Part shown: positions 7,306 through 16,249 of the stretch, piece by piece | Layout: each line of letters starts with the position of its first letter | Position numbering within the stretch: the stretch's first letter is position 1 | Origin: Streptomyces hyderabadensis | GTDB lineage: Bacteria > Actinomycetota > Actinomycetes > Streptomycetales > Streptomycetaceae | Reading direction: 5' to 3' | NCBI RefSeq assembly: GCF_020404845.1 | Contig: NZ_JAIOJZ010000007.1 | Location: 62,001-126,000 of the forward strand | DNA: 64,000 nt | Made by a program: the position numbers and the translations under genes | Notes under the pieces: generated by a model | The model's database searches: none | The model's input: only the letters and a program-made list of their open reading frames with translations | What the model was told of the DNA's origin: nothing

Positions 7306-8580
7306 TTACGTGGACTGGGTGAGCGTGGGCGTGGTTTCGACAGCGGGGTCGAGGGCGTCCAGGGACGGACCCAGGAGCCAGGTCGCGATCTCCCGTACGG
7401 CGCCTTCGCCGCCGGGGACGGTGGTGACCGCGCGGGCCGCGCCGCGTACGGCGTCGTGGGCGCTCGCGACCGCGACGGGCCAGCCGACGAGGGCGAAGCA
7501 CGGGAGGTCGTTGACGTCGTTGCCGACGTAGAGCACGCGGTCGGGCGCGATGCCCTGTTCCTCGCACCACTGCTTGAGGGCGAGGTCCTTGCGGTCGATG
7601 CCGTGCAGCACGGGCAGCTTGAGCTTGCGCGCGCGGGCGGCGACGACCGGGTTCACCTCCGTGGACAGGATCAGCATCGTCAGGCCGCTGCGGCGCAGGG
7701 CGGCGATGCCGAGTCCGTCGCCGCGGTGCACGGAGACGAACTCCCGTCCGTCGGAGTCGATCAGCACCCGGTCGTCGGTCTGGGTGCCGTCGAAGTCGAG
7801 GACCACCGCGTCGATGTCGTCGGCGGTGGGGAGGGCGCCGGGCCGGGCCGTGTCGAAGTGCGGCGCGAGGGCGCGGGCGCGGGCCAGGTCGTGCGGGTCG
7901 TCGATCTCCAGGACGCGGGCCGGGTCGGTGCGGACCAGTTCGGTGCGGCCGAAGAAGCGGTGCTGGTGCTTGCGGAAGCCGGGGGCGGCCATGGCGTAGG
8001 CGGCGCCGGTCTCCAGCAGGTCCTGGGGGCGGTCCTGGCGGCGGGGGCGGTACGCCTTGTCGTGGTTGACGCCGTGGCCGCCGTCGGCGCCGCCGGTCTC
8101 GTCGGTGCCGTCCCGCCAGACGAAGCCGTGGAACGGGGCGACGGTGACGGCCGTGTCCGCGCCGTCCTCGGCGACCGCGCCGGCCACGCCGTCGACGTCC
8201 TCGCGGACCAGGAAGGGGCTGGTGCACTGGACGAGCAGGACCACGTCGACGGCGGCGCCGTGCAGGGCCTCGTGGGTGTCCATCGCGTGCAGCACGGCGG
8301 CCTCGGAGGTGGCCGTGTCCCCGGCGATGGCGGCGGGCCGCAGGACGACCTCGGCACCGGCCTCGCGGGCCGCCGCGGCGATGGCGTGGTCGTCGGTGGA
8401 GACGACGACGTCGGTCACGAGGCGGGCGGCCAGGCACTCGCGCACCGCGCGGACCACCAGCGGGACGCCGCCGACCGGGGCGAGGTTCTTCGCGGGCACT
8501 CCCTTGGAGCCGCCGCGGGCGGGAATCACGGCGAGCACCCGGCGCACCGAAGCGCCCTGGCCCGCTTCCGGGTTGGTCAT
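7306..8580 (-). CDS. CMP-nonulosonate cytidylyltransferase fused to HAD phosphatase
   Basis: Bifunctional cytoplasmic enzyme of 424 residues. The N-terminal half is a NeuA-type cytidylyltransferase (IPARGGSKGVPAKN near residue 17, VVVSTDDHAIAAAA, LLVQCTSPF). The C-terminal half from about residue 245 is a KdsC-like HAD phosphatase with all catalytic motifs: LDFDGTQTDD, ILSTE, a Lys in DRKDLALK, and YVGNDVNDLPC. It resembles vertebrate CMAS in layout, but here the phosphatase motifs look intact, so it can plausibly dephosphorylate a nonulosonate 9-phosphate before activation. AAGGAG 9 nt before ATG 8580 fixes the start. It lies 13 nt upstream of the synthase gene in one operon. Confidence 0.93.
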   Translation of the reverse strand: MTNPEAGQGASVRRVLAVIPARGGSKGVPAKNLAPVGGVPLVVRAVRECLAARLVTDVVVSTDDHAIAAAAREAGAEVVLRPAAIAGDTATSEAAVLHAMDTHEALHGAAVDVVLLVQCTSPFLVREDVDGVAGAVAEDGADTAVTVAPFHGFVWRDGTDETGGADGGHGVNHDKAYRPRRQDRPQDLLETGAAYAMAAPGFRKHQHRFFGRTELVRTDPARVLEIDDPHDLARARALAPHFDTARPGALPTADDIDAVVLDFDGTQTDDRVLIDSDGREFVSVHRGDGLGIAALRRSGLTMLILSTEVNPVVAARARKLKLPVLHGIDRKDLALKQWCEEQGIAPDRVLYVGNDVNDLPCFALVGWPVAVASAHDAVRGAARAVTTVPGGEGAVREIATWLLGPSLDALDPAVETTPTLTQST

Positions 8581-8612
8581 GGGCTGTACTCCTTGGAGAC
8601 GGGTCGGGGCGG

Positions 8613-9947
8613 TCACAGCTCCCCCATCCGGCGGATGACCGGGGCGACCCGCTGGACGCCGTGCCGGTAGGCGCCGCGGGCCGCGCGGCGTACCACCTGG
8701 CGCACCGGGCCGGGCGCCCGGTCGGCGGCCGGTGCGCCGGGCAGCGGGGTGCCGTCGGGGGCGAGGTGGTGGCGGGCGAGGATGCCGGGGAGGTAGCCGG
8801 GGGCGGTGACCGGTGTGTAGTACGGGGCGAGCGGCGGCAGGCCGCCGGGCCGGGCCAGCAGGGCGGCGATGCGCTCGCGGGCCTCGTCGAAGGCGGTCTC
8901 GTAGCCGCCGTCGGCCGCCACGCCCTGCCGGGCGACCCACTGGGGGTCGGGCGCCGGGCGGTGGCCGGCGTCGAGCTGGTCCCAGGAGGCGAGGCAGCCG
9001 GAGCCCACGAAGTGGTGGTTGCCGAGCGCCTCGCGCACGCCGAGGTCGGTGAGCACGACGGTGGGGATCCTGCGGTGCAGGGACTCCAGGGCCGCCGTGG
9101 AGCTGATGGTGACCAGCAGGTCGGTGCGGTCCAGGACCTCGCCCATGTGGCCGTAGACCAGGCGGAAGTTGGGCGGCGGGTCGGCCCGCTGCACCAGCTT
9201 CTGGTAGGGCAGCTCCTCGATGTGGGTGGTGTGTTCGCCGGGCTTTGAGCGCAGCTTGAGCACGACCTCCCGCTCGGGGTGCCGCCGGGCGTGGCGGATC
9301 AGCCGTTCGAGGAGGTACGTGCGGTCCCTGCGGTTGTCCGGCACCGAGGGCTGTGCGGCGAAGACCACCGTGTAGGGGCGGTCGCCGTCCGGCTCGCCGG
9401 CGTAGGCTGCCCCGCCCAGGAAGGGCAGGGCGACCTCGGTCACCGCGGCGGCGTCGGCGCCGACCCCCTCGTACACGGCGCGGAAACGGTCCGCGTCCTG
9501 GCGGGAGTTGGCGAGCACGAGGTCGGCGCCGTGGCGCAGCAGCAGGCCGTCGGCGAGCTTCTCGTAGACGACGCCGACGTAGCCGGTGACGACCACGGGC
9601 CGCTCGGCGCGGTCCTGCCAGACCCGGCCGAGCCCGTGCAGCATCGCCTGGACTCCTCCGCCGACCAGGGCGAGGACGAGGACGTCGTAGGAGTCCTCGC
9701 CCCGCGCCCGCTCCATGGCGCGCAGGAACTCGACGGCGGTCACCTCGCGGAGCGAGTCCGCGCTGACGCCGACCTCCTGGAGCTGGCGGGCGGTGGGGGT
9801 GGCTCGGCCGCGCAGGAGGTAGCCGTCGAGGTGGATCTCCGTGTCCCCGGGGCGGACCCGGGTCGCGGTGAGCGCGCCCCATTTCCACCGGGTGTCGGAG
9901 TCCGCCAGGACGGCGACTCTGAGGGCCTTCGTTGCACTTGCTGGCAC
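8613..9947 (-). CDS. glycosyltransferase-like protein (DUF6716 type)
   Basis: Probable GT-B-fold transferase of the nonulosonate polymer pathway, 444 residues. It begins with a Rossmann strand (LRVAVLADSDTRWKWGALTA). It contains VVFAAQPSVPDNRRDRTYLL, REVVLKLRSKPGEHTTHIE, and LLVTISSTAALESLH followed by VVLTDLGVREALGNHHF; the S/T-rich turn and preceding basic strand resemble nucleotide-sugar sites of CDP-glycerol and polysialyltransferases. I recall the name DUF6716 for such proteins but no experimentally shown activity. The start is uncertain: GTG 9947 has no clear Shine-Dalgarno. It is the first gene of the minus operon and divergent from the GT2 gene at 10146. Confidence 0.7.
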   Translation of the reverse strand: MPASATKALRVAVLADSDTRWKWGALTATRVRPGDTEIHLDGYLLRGRATPTARQLQEVGVSADSLREVTAVEFLRAMERARGEDSYDVLVLALVGGGVQAMLHGLGRVWQDRAERPVVVTGYVGVVYEKLADGLLLRHGADLVLANSRQDADRFRAVYEGVGADAAAVTEVALPFLGGAAYAGEPDGDRPYTVVFAAQPSVPDNRRDRTYLLERLIRHARRHPEREVVLKLRSKPGEHTTHIEELPYQKLVQRADPPPNFRLVYGHMGEVLDRTDLLVTISSTAALESLHRRIPTVVLTDLGVREALGNHHFVGSGCLASWDQLDAGHRPAPDPQWVARQGVAADGGYETAFDEARERIAALLARPGGLPPLAPYYTPVTAPGYLPGILARHHLAPDGTPLPGAPAADRAPGPVRQVVRRAARGAYRHGVQRVAPVIRRMGEL

Positions 9948-10132
9948 GCCGTAGACGCTAGGAAGGCATTTCTAGGAACCGCCCAACCGGAATCCAACAA
10001 ATGGTGAACAGCACATCGCCGAATGGGGAATCGGCCCGCGCGGGCCCCGGAAAAGCGTCCGCTTCACTGCTTCGCCACGCCGCGTTCACCGGGAATCAAG
10101 GAAGCGGTAAAGCCGAATGCCGGGCCGTCGCC

Positions 10133-10138
10133 TAACGT
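10133..10138 (+). promoter_or_regulatory. -10 element TAACGT of a probable leaderless GT2 transcript
   Basis: TAACGT ends 7 nt before the GTG at 10146, and no Shine-Dalgarno precedes that GTG. This spacing fits transcription starting at the start codon. No clear -35 is seen. Confidence 0.45.
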
Positions 10139-10145
10139 CCCTCAC

Positions 10146-11141
10146 GTGCCCAAGCTCTCCGTCATCGTGCCGTTCTACAACGTGCGGCAGTACGCCCCAG
10201 ACACCCTGCGGAGTCTGCGCGCCAACGCGCGGGACGACTTCGAGTTCATTCTCGTCGACGACTGCTCCACCGACGGGACCGTGGATCTCCTCGCGCGTGC
10301 GGAGCGCGAGCTGCCGGGGGCGGTGCTGGTCATACACGAGAAGAACGGCGGCCTGGCGACGGCCCGCAACACCGGCATCGACCGGGCCCGCGGCGAGTAC
10401 CTCGCCTTCCTGGACGGCGACGACTGGCTGGCGCCGGGCCACTGCGCCGACCTGGTGACCGCCATCGAGAAGCTGGACGTCGACTTCGTGCGCACCGACC
10501 ACGTGCAGTGCACGGGGCGCAACCGCACCCTGCACCGGGTCCCGCACGGCCGCCGCAACACGGCCCTGCGCCCGCGTGACGCGATCCTGCCCGCGCACCG
10601 CACCACCTCCGTCGATTACGCCTACGCGTGGGCGGGCGTCTACCACCGGCGGCTGGTCGAGCGCGGCCTGCTGCACTTCACCGACGGGCTGCGCACGGCC
10701 GAGGACCGGCCGTGGATCTGGAAGCTGCACCGGGAGGCGGAGTCCTTCGCGGTGACCGGGCTGCTCGGGGTGTTCTACCGGCGCGGGGTGGCGTCCTCGC
10801 TGACCCAGATCGGCGATGTGCGCCAGCTCGACTTCATCCGGGCCTTCGACGAGGTGCTCGCGGGGGCGGCCGGGGACCCGGACGCGGCGCGGCTGGTGCC
10901 GAAGGCGGTCCGCACGTACTGCGCGATCATCTCCCACCACCTCGGTTCCATCGAGCGGTTCGAGCCCGCCGTGGCCCGGATACTGAAGGAGCGGAGCGCG
11001 GCGGCGCTGCGGCGGATGCCGCAGGACGCCCTCGACGAGGTGCTGGAGACGATGGACGCCGAGCGGGCCACGCGGCTGCGGCGGCTGCGCCGTCGCGCGG
11101 GCGCGGCTTCCGGCCGGCCGGCCGAGGAGGCTGCGGCATGA
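10146..11141 (+). CDS. GT2 glycosyltransferase, copy A
   Basis: Inverting GT-A transferase of 331 residues acting at the cytoplasmic face on a surface polymer. The family hallmarks are KLSVIVPFYNVRQYAPDTL at the N-terminus, ILVDDCSTDGT, a DGDDW metal motif and a TAEDRPWIWKLH acceptor-side motif with the catalytic acid. GTG 10146 is chosen because the fold starts right there; upstream in-frame sequence shows no homology and a -10 box lies 7 nt upstream. Its stop overlaps the next ATG (ATGA), so it is translationally coupled to the polysialyltransferase-like gene. It is a paralogue of 16250-17215. Confidence 0.92.
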   Translation: MPKLSVIVPFYNVRQYAPDTLRSLRANARDDFEFILVDDCSTDGTVDLLARAERELPGAVLVIHEKNGGLATARNTGIDRARGEYLAFLDGDDWLAPGHCADLVTAIEKLDVDFVRTDHVQCTGRNRTLHRVPHGRRNTALRPRDAILPAHRTTSVDYAYAWAGVYHRRLVERGLLHFTDGLRTAEDRPWIWKLHREAESFAVTGLLGVFYRRGVASSLTQIGDVRQLDFIRAFDEVLAGAAGDPDAARLVPKAVRTYCAIISHHLGSIERFEPAVARILKERSAAALRRMPQDALDEVLETMDAERATRLRRLRRRAGAASGRPAEEAAA

Positions 11142-12472
11142 CCACTCAGATCTTCCTGGCGTCGACGCTGTACGGCACGGCCACCCTCGCCGCGGCCCTG
11201 GACTCCGGCTGCTTCGCGGCGGCCGACCGGCGGATCCTGCTGGTCACCAACAACGCGGCGACACCGGAGACGACACCGTCCCTGGACGCGGCGCCGGGGT
11301 TCGAGCGGCTGCGGGGCCGGTTCGACGACGTGGTGTCGTGGAACGAGGCGATCTACCCCTTCCACCCCGGCGACTGGTCGCCGCGGGCCGGGGACGTGCC
11401 GTTGTGGGAGCGGCACCTGCGGCTGGCCTGGGGGCTCGGCGAGGACGACGTGGCGCTGGCCGTGGAGTCGGTCCACGTGCCCCCGGCGCTCGGCGTGGCG
11501 CAGATCTTCACCGACGCGCCCCTGACCGTCTACGCGGACGGTCTGATGAGCTACGGGCCCACCCGCACCAAGCTGGCCCCGCTGGTCGGCACCCGTGTGG
11601 AACGGCTGCTCCACCTGGACCTGGTGCCGGGGCTCGCGCCGCTGCTGCTGACCGAGTTCGGCGTCGAGCCCGAGGTGGTGCCGTCCGCGGCGTTCACCAA
11701 GGTGCTGGCCGGGCTGGCGGACACCGGCGCCGGGCTGCCGGACGTGGAGCGGCCCGCGGTGCTGCTCGGCCAGTACCTGTCGGCGCTGGGCATCCTCTCC
11801 GCCGAGGAGGAGGAAGAGCTGCACGTGCGGATGCTGACCGGCGTCGCCGGGCTCGGGCACACGCGCGTGGTGTTCAAGACGCACCCCACCGCCCCGGCCC
11901 GCTTCACCCGGGTGCTGGAGGAGGAGGCCGAGCGGCTGGGGGTGGACCTCACCGTGGTGGAGACGCCGGTCCTGGCCGAGGTGCTGTTCCAGCGGATGCG
12001 TCCGGCGCTGGTGGCCGGCTGCTTCTCCACGGCCCTGCTCACCGCCTCCGCGCTGTACGGCCTGCCGGTCGCCCGGCTCGGCACCGAGACGCTGCTGGAC
12101 CGGCTGACGCCGTACGAGAACAGCAACCGGGTGCCCGCCACCCTCGTGGACGCGCTCCTGCCGGACCTGGCGGACCCGGCTGCGGTCGCCGAGGGGCGGC
12201 GGGACGCGGATCCCGGGACGCTCGCCGCGCTGGTGCGGGCCGTCGGGTTCGCGATGCAGCCGAAGGTGCTGCCGGAGCTGCGGCCGCAGGCGGAGGCGTA
12301 TCTGCGCGCGCACCTGGACGCCCGCACCTGGCGGTACTTCAAGAAGCGCAGGCTCACCTCGCTGGGCCTGCCGGGCGGCATCCCGGCCCGGCTGGGATTC
12401 CTGCCGCACAACTCCACGGCCCGCAGGGTGGTGCGCCGGGCCCGGTCGATCCGGCGCTCGATCGGGCGGTGA
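11138..12472 (+). CDS. polysialyltransferase-family protein, copy A
   Basis: A 444-residue member of the alpha-2,8-polysialyltransferase-like family (PF07388 type), expected to extend or cap a polymer with a CMP-nonulosonate. It starts IFLASTLYGTATLAAAL and carries FDDVVSWNEAI, TVYADGLMSYGPTR (D-G motif), VVFKTHPTAP (HP motif) and AGCFSTALLTAS (ST motif), in the order seen in characterised bacterial enzymes. The C-terminus is strongly basic (RRVVRRARSIRRSIGR), which may bind membrane or acidic polymer. It overlaps the preceding GT2 gene by 4 nt. A second copy is at 17219-18574. The acceptor is unknown. Confidence 0.88.
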   Translation: MTTQIFLASTLYGTATLAAALDSGCFAAADRRILLVTNNAATPETTPSLDAAPGFERLRGRFDDVVSWNEAIYPFHPGDWSPRAGDVPLWERHLRLAWGLGEDDVALAVESVHVPPALGVAQIFTDAPLTVYADGLMSYGPTRTKLAPLVGTRVERLLHLDLVPGLAPLLLTEFGVEPEVVPSAAFTKVLAGLADTGAGLPDVERPAVLLGQYLSALGILSAEEEEELHVRMLTGVAGLGHTRVVFKTHPTAPARFTRVLEEEAERLGVDLTVVETPVLAEVLFQRMRPALVAGCFSTALLTASALYGLPVARLGTETLLDRLTPYENSNRVPATLVDALLPDLADPAAVAEGRRDADPGTLAALVRAVGFAMQPKVLPELRPQAEAYLRAHLDARTWRYFKKRRLTSLGLPGGIPARLGFLPHNSTARRVVRRARSIRRSIGR

Positions 12473-12475
12473 CGG

Positions 12476-12524
12476 CCGGGCGGACGCCCGGCGGGGGGCG
12501 AGTGTTCACCCGCCGTCCGCCCGG
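12476..12524 (+). terminator. bipartite hairpin terminator
   Basis: Outer arms ccgggcgga (from 12476) and tccgcccgg (to 12524) with an inner cggcggg/cccgccg stem follow the stop at 12472 by 4 nt. It likely ends the first GT2/polysialyltransferase-like pair. Confidence 0.6.
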
Positions 12525-12578
12525 AAGCCACCCGCGGACCGTCGCCCTCGGGCACATTCGGCCTCCGGTCGGAGAACG

Positions 12579-13862
12579 GTGGAGCGCGTGACGAAGCCCC
12601 TGGCGGGATTGTTCAAGGCACGGCAGCGGGAGGCACCCGGCCCGGGCCCGTACGCCCGGAGCCTGCGCCTGTGCGGCGAGCACCTGGCCGCAGCGGAGCC
12701 GGGGGCCGCCGGGGCCGGTGGCCCGCAGGCCCGGCTGACCCGGGCGATCGGCGCCTTCGCGGCCTCGCTCGACGGACCGGCGGCGGATCCCTTCGACGCC
12801 CTGCTCCAGGTCGGCGAGCGCGCGCTGGAGGCGGGCGGGGAGCGCGGTCTCGGGCTGGCGCTGGGACTCGCCGAGTCGGCGGCCGGGATCCGGCGGCGGT
12901 CCAAGGGGGCGTGGCGGCTGCGCGGCCTGGCGCTGGACGGGCTGGGCCGCGGCGACGAGGCGCTGGAGTGCTACGAGCGCTACGCCGCGCTGCTGCCCGA
13001 CGGCCGCCCGGCGCCCGAGGTCGCCCGCCGCACGGACACCCTGCGCCGCCGCCGGGAGTGCCTGGAGGCGGCCGTCGCGCTCTTCCCCGGGGAGGGCGCC
13101 GAGCTGCGGGAACTGCTCGGCGAGCCCACCTCGACCACCGCGGTCCTGGCGCCGCGCTTCGACGCCTATGTGCGGGCGCGGGTGGCCGGACACGGCCCGG
13201 GCGATCCCGCGGTACGGCGGCTCCTCGCGCTGTACGGCCGCTACCGGCGGCTGGTCGAGCGGGACCTGGTGCCCGACCCGCTGCTGGGCGGCACCGCCCC
13301 GGTCGACGTGGGCGGGCTGCGGGCCCTGGTCGCGGGACGGACGGTGTGCGTGGTGGCGAACGCCGGTGACGTGTCCGGGAGCGCGCTGGGCGCCGGGATC
13401 GACGGCTACGACCTGGTGGTGCGCTGCGACGAGTTCCGGCTGCGGGCCGAGGGCACCGGCGGGCGCACCGACCTGCACGCCGTCACGCTGCGGGGCGACA
13501 CCCCGTGGGACGGTCCGGCCTGGACGCAGCGGGCCGGGGTCCGGCTGGTGTTCGGCGACCCGGTCGCCGGCTGGCGCCGCGCCCTGCGGGAGCGGCTCGT
13601 GCCCGGCGCGCAGGACCACGTCGCGGACGCCTCGCTGCGCCGTCCCCTGAGCGACCCGGCGCTGCTGGGCGAGGACGGCTGGGGCGCGGCGCCGACCACG
13701 GCGTTCACCGTGCTCCGGCTCCTGGACTTCCTGGACGCGAGCCCCCGCCTCGACCTCGTCGGCTTCACCCCGGCCGGCCGGCTGCGGCCCCGGGAGGCCG
13801 AGTGGGTCGGGCGCCGCGCGACGCACGTCGACGACAGCAAGATGAGGATCGCCCTGCGATGA
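12579..13862 (+). CDS. GT29-like sialyltransferase homologue with helical N-terminal domain
   Basis: 427 residues. The first 220 are Ala/Arg-rich helical repeats, TPR-like around ALDGLGRGDEALECYERYAA. The C-terminal half resembles eukaryotic-type GT29 sialyltransferases: CVVANAGDVSGSALG followed by GIDGYDLVVRCDEF matches sialylmotif L, and GWGAAPTTAFTVLRLLDFL followed by LDLVGF matches motif S. THVDDSKMRIAL sits where the very-small-motif His is expected. The canonical L-motif Cys is present. GT29 in bacteria is sparse, so this is notable beside a CMP-nonulosonate pathway. Start GTG 12579 or GTG 12588 (GGTGGAG 3 nt upstream). The stop overlaps the next ATG. Confidence 0.75.
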   Translation: MERVTKPLAGLFKARQREAPGPGPYARSLRLCGEHLAAAEPGAAGAGGPQARLTRAIGAFAASLDGPAADPFDALLQVGERALEAGGERGLGLALGLAESAAGIRRRSKGAWRLRGLALDGLGRGDEALECYERYAALLPDGRPAPEVARRTDTLRRRRECLEAAVALFPGEGAELRELLGEPTSTTAVLAPRFDAYVRARVAGHGPGDPAVRRLLALYGRYRRLVERDLVPDPLLGGTAPVDVGGLRALVAGRTVCVVANAGDVSGSALGAGIDGYDLVVRCDEFRLRAEGTGGRTDLHAVTLRGDTPWDGPAWTQRAGVRLVFGDPVAGWRRALRERLVPGAQDHVADASLRRPLSDPALLGEDGWGAAPTTAFTVLRLLDFLDASPRLDLVGFTPAGRLRPREAEWVGRRATHVDDSKMRIALR

Positions 13863-16114
13863 CCCACCCCTCCCCCGGTTCCCCCTCCTCCGCCGACGAC
13901 CGGAGCGCCGTCACCGGCAGGCGCCGGATCGCGTTCGCCGTGTACACCGACGAGGACGGCCTGGCCGCGCTGGCCGTGCTGGTCCGCAGCCTGGTGCTGA
14001 GCAACCCCCGGGTGTGCGAGGACGTGGTGGTGCTCCACCCCGGTCTGCCCGAGGCCTCGTTCGACGCGCTGCGCCGGCTGCACCCGCGCATCGTCACCCG
14101 CCGCGCCGAGGACCGCGGCGCCGTCCTGCGGCCGGCCGGGTACGACACCGTCGTCGCCCTCGGTGCCGGGTCCGTCGTCCTGGGCGACCTCGGCGAGCTG
14201 CTGCGGATGCGGTTCGGCGTGGCCGCGGTGCCGCAGGTGCTGGACGCCGGACAGGACGGGGAGCGGCGGGCGGTGCTGCCGGACGGCCTCTTCGTGGTCC
14301 AGTGCGCCGACCTGGACGAGGCCCTGGCCGAGCGGCTCGGTGACCCGGGCGGCGCCGACCCGGTGGCCGACGGCGACGTGACCCCGCTGGACGCGCGCTA
14401 CGACTTCCTCGCCCGGCGGCTGTACGGGGACCTGCCGGTGCCCGCCCCGGTCGCCGTGCTGCGGTTCACGGGGCCGGCCGACGCGCCGGGGTACGGTCCG
14501 GCCACCGAGGCGTGGCGGCGTTTCGAGATGGGCGACGAGGAGTTCCGGGCCGCCTACCGGGCCCTGCCCGGCGGCAAGCACCCCGACCTGCTGGCGCACC
14601 TCGCGCCGCCGCTGCTCAGGGCGCGGCCCTCGCTGGACCTGGCCCGCACGGTCGCCGAGGTGTACCGGGGGCAGGGCCGCTACGACGAGGCCGTGGACGT
14701 GCTCGCCCCGGTCGTCGCGGACCGGCTGGACGCGCCGCGCTGCCACGAGACGCTGGGCGTCTGCCTGATGGCGCTGTCGCGCTACGACGAGGCGGAGGCG
14801 CACCTGCTGCTGGCGGCGGCCTCCCCCGGCCTCGCCCCCCGCGCCTTCGCGCAGCTGGCCCGGCTGGCCTGGCTGTGCGGGCGGGAGGCGGACGCGCACG
14901 CCTACGCCCTGGAGGGCCTGGCCGCCGACCCCACGGACGCGGGCTGCCACGCCTGGTGCGCCCGCACCCGTCCGGACGTGCCCGGGCCGCGCCGGCCCGA
15001 GGGCGCCGCCGCCGAACAGCTCGGGCACGTGGCGCTGTTCGCGGAGGGCCGGGAGAACGCCGGGGACCGGGTGCTGCCGGAGGCGGTGCGCCTGTGCTTC
15101 GGCGCGGACACCGGGCCGAGCCGCTGGCACCCGCAACCGGTGCACCGGCTGGTCGACGAGGCGGCGCTGGAGGAGCTGAACGCGCGGCGCGGGGTGGTGG
15201 TGGGCGGCGGCGGGCTCTTCCTGCCGGACACCTCGCCCAACGGCAACAGCCACTGGCAGTGGAACGTGCCGGACGAGCTGCTGGCCCGCGTAAGCGCGCC
15301 GCTGGCGGTGTTCGCGGTCGGCTACAACGTGTTCGACGGGCAGCGCTACCGGCGGGGCCGGTTCGCTCAGAGCCTGCGGGTGCTGGTCGAGCGGTCGTCG
15401 TTCTTCGGGCTGCGCAACCACGGTTCGATCGAGCGGGTCCGGGAGCTGCTGCCCGCCTCCCTGCGCGACCGGGTGCGCTACCAGCCCTGCCCGACCACGG
15501 TCGCCCGGCACCTGGTCCCGGGGTGGACGGACCCGGCCGAGCGGTCGGACACCGTCCTGGTGAACTGCGCCTACGACCGCGCCGGGCTGCGCTTCGGCCA
15601 CGACTACGGCCACTTCCTGGCCCAGCTGGCCGCCGCGCTCGGCACCCTGCGGGAGCGGGCGGACGTCCGGTACGCGGCGCACATGCCGGCCGACGAGCGC
15701 TTCGTGCACGACCTGCGGCGCGAGCACGGCATCGCGCTGCCCGTGGAGCAGCTGTACGCCATGCCGAACGACGCGATCCGCGACCTGTACCGGCGTGCCC
15801 GGCTGGTGATCGGGATGCGCGGGCACGCCGGGATGATCCCATTCGGCTGCGGGACGCCGATCCTGAGCCTGGTGTCCCATCCGAAGCTCGCCTACTTCCT
15901 GACGGACGTCGGGCACCCGGAGTGGGGACTGTCGGTGCACGACCGGCGGCTGGGCCCGAGGCTCGCGGAGCGGGCGGCCGCGCTGCTCGACGACCACGCG
16001 GCGGCCGTGGCCGAGGTGCACGGCGCGCAGCAGGCCCTGTGGCGCATCACGCGGTCGAACGTCGGGGAGCTGCGGGACACGTTCGGTCTGGGGAAAACTC
16101 CGGAACGGGACTGA
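13859..16114 (+). CDS. GT8-like / TPR / polysaccharide pyruvyltransferase fusion
   Basis: A 751-residue fusion. Residues about 22-210 look like a GT8-type nucleotide-sugar domain (RRIAFAVYTDEDGLAALAVL) although the usual DxD is not obvious. Residues about 255-360 form TPR-like repeats (AEVYRGQGRYDEAVDVLAPV, LMALSRYDEAEAHLLLA). Residues about 380-720 match the polysaccharide pyruvyltransferase family: GVVVGGGGLFLPDTSPNG, FAVGYNVFDG, FFGLRNHGSIERV, LVIGMRGHAGMIPFGCGTP and a SHPKLAYFLTDVG tail. It probably adds ketal pyruvate to the polymer. It overlaps the GT29-like gene by 4 nt, so the two are coupled. Some residues needed for transferase activity in the first domain may be missing. Confidence 0.85.
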   Translation: MTHPSPGSPSSADDRSAVTGRRRIAFAVYTDEDGLAALAVLVRSLVLSNPRVCEDVVVLHPGLPEASFDALRRLHPRIVTRRAEDRGAVLRPAGYDTVVALGAGSVVLGDLGELLRMRFGVAAVPQVLDAGQDGERRAVLPDGLFVVQCADLDEALAERLGDPGGADPVADGDVTPLDARYDFLARRLYGDLPVPAPVAVLRFTGPADAPGYGPATEAWRRFEMGDEEFRAAYRALPGGKHPDLLAHLAPPLLRARPSLDLARTVAEVYRGQGRYDEAVDVLAPVVADRLDAPRCHETLGVCLMALSRYDEAEAHLLLAAASPGLAPRAFAQLARLAWLCGREADAHAYALEGLAADPTDAGCHAWCARTRPDVPGPRRPEGAAAEQLGHVALFAEGRENAGDRVLPEAVRLCFGADTGPSRWHPQPVHRLVDEAALEELNARRGVVVGGGGLFLPDTSPNGNSHWQWNVPDELLARVSAPLAVFAVGYNVFDGQRYRRGRFAQSLRVLVERSSFFGLRNHGSIERVRELLPASLRDRVRYQPCPTTVARHLVPGWTDPAERSDTVLVNCAYDRAGLRFGHDYGHFLAQLAAALGTLRERADVRYAAHMPADERFVHDLRREHGIALPVEQLYAMPNDAIRDLYRRARLVIGMRGHAGMIPFGCGTPILSLVSHPKLAYFLTDVGHPEWGLSVHDRRLGPRLAERAAALLDDHAAAVAEVHGAQQALWRITRSNVGELRDTFGLGKTPERD

Positions 16115-16249
16115 AACACCAAGAATTCACTTCCGCTGCGAACGGAGTTCTCCTTTCCGAGCCCGTACGGCCACCGCGGGATCCGGGCGCCTGGTTAGCC
16201 TGTTCCAATCTCCCCGCATCTCTCCCATCCTCGAACGTGAGAGGCCCGC

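Noticed and set aside
7306..9888. Very long minus-strand open frame spanning two genes
   Set aside because: Only the part from ATG 8580 down is a protein; the upstream part is an Arg/Pro-rich shadow of the 8613-9947 gene in another frame.
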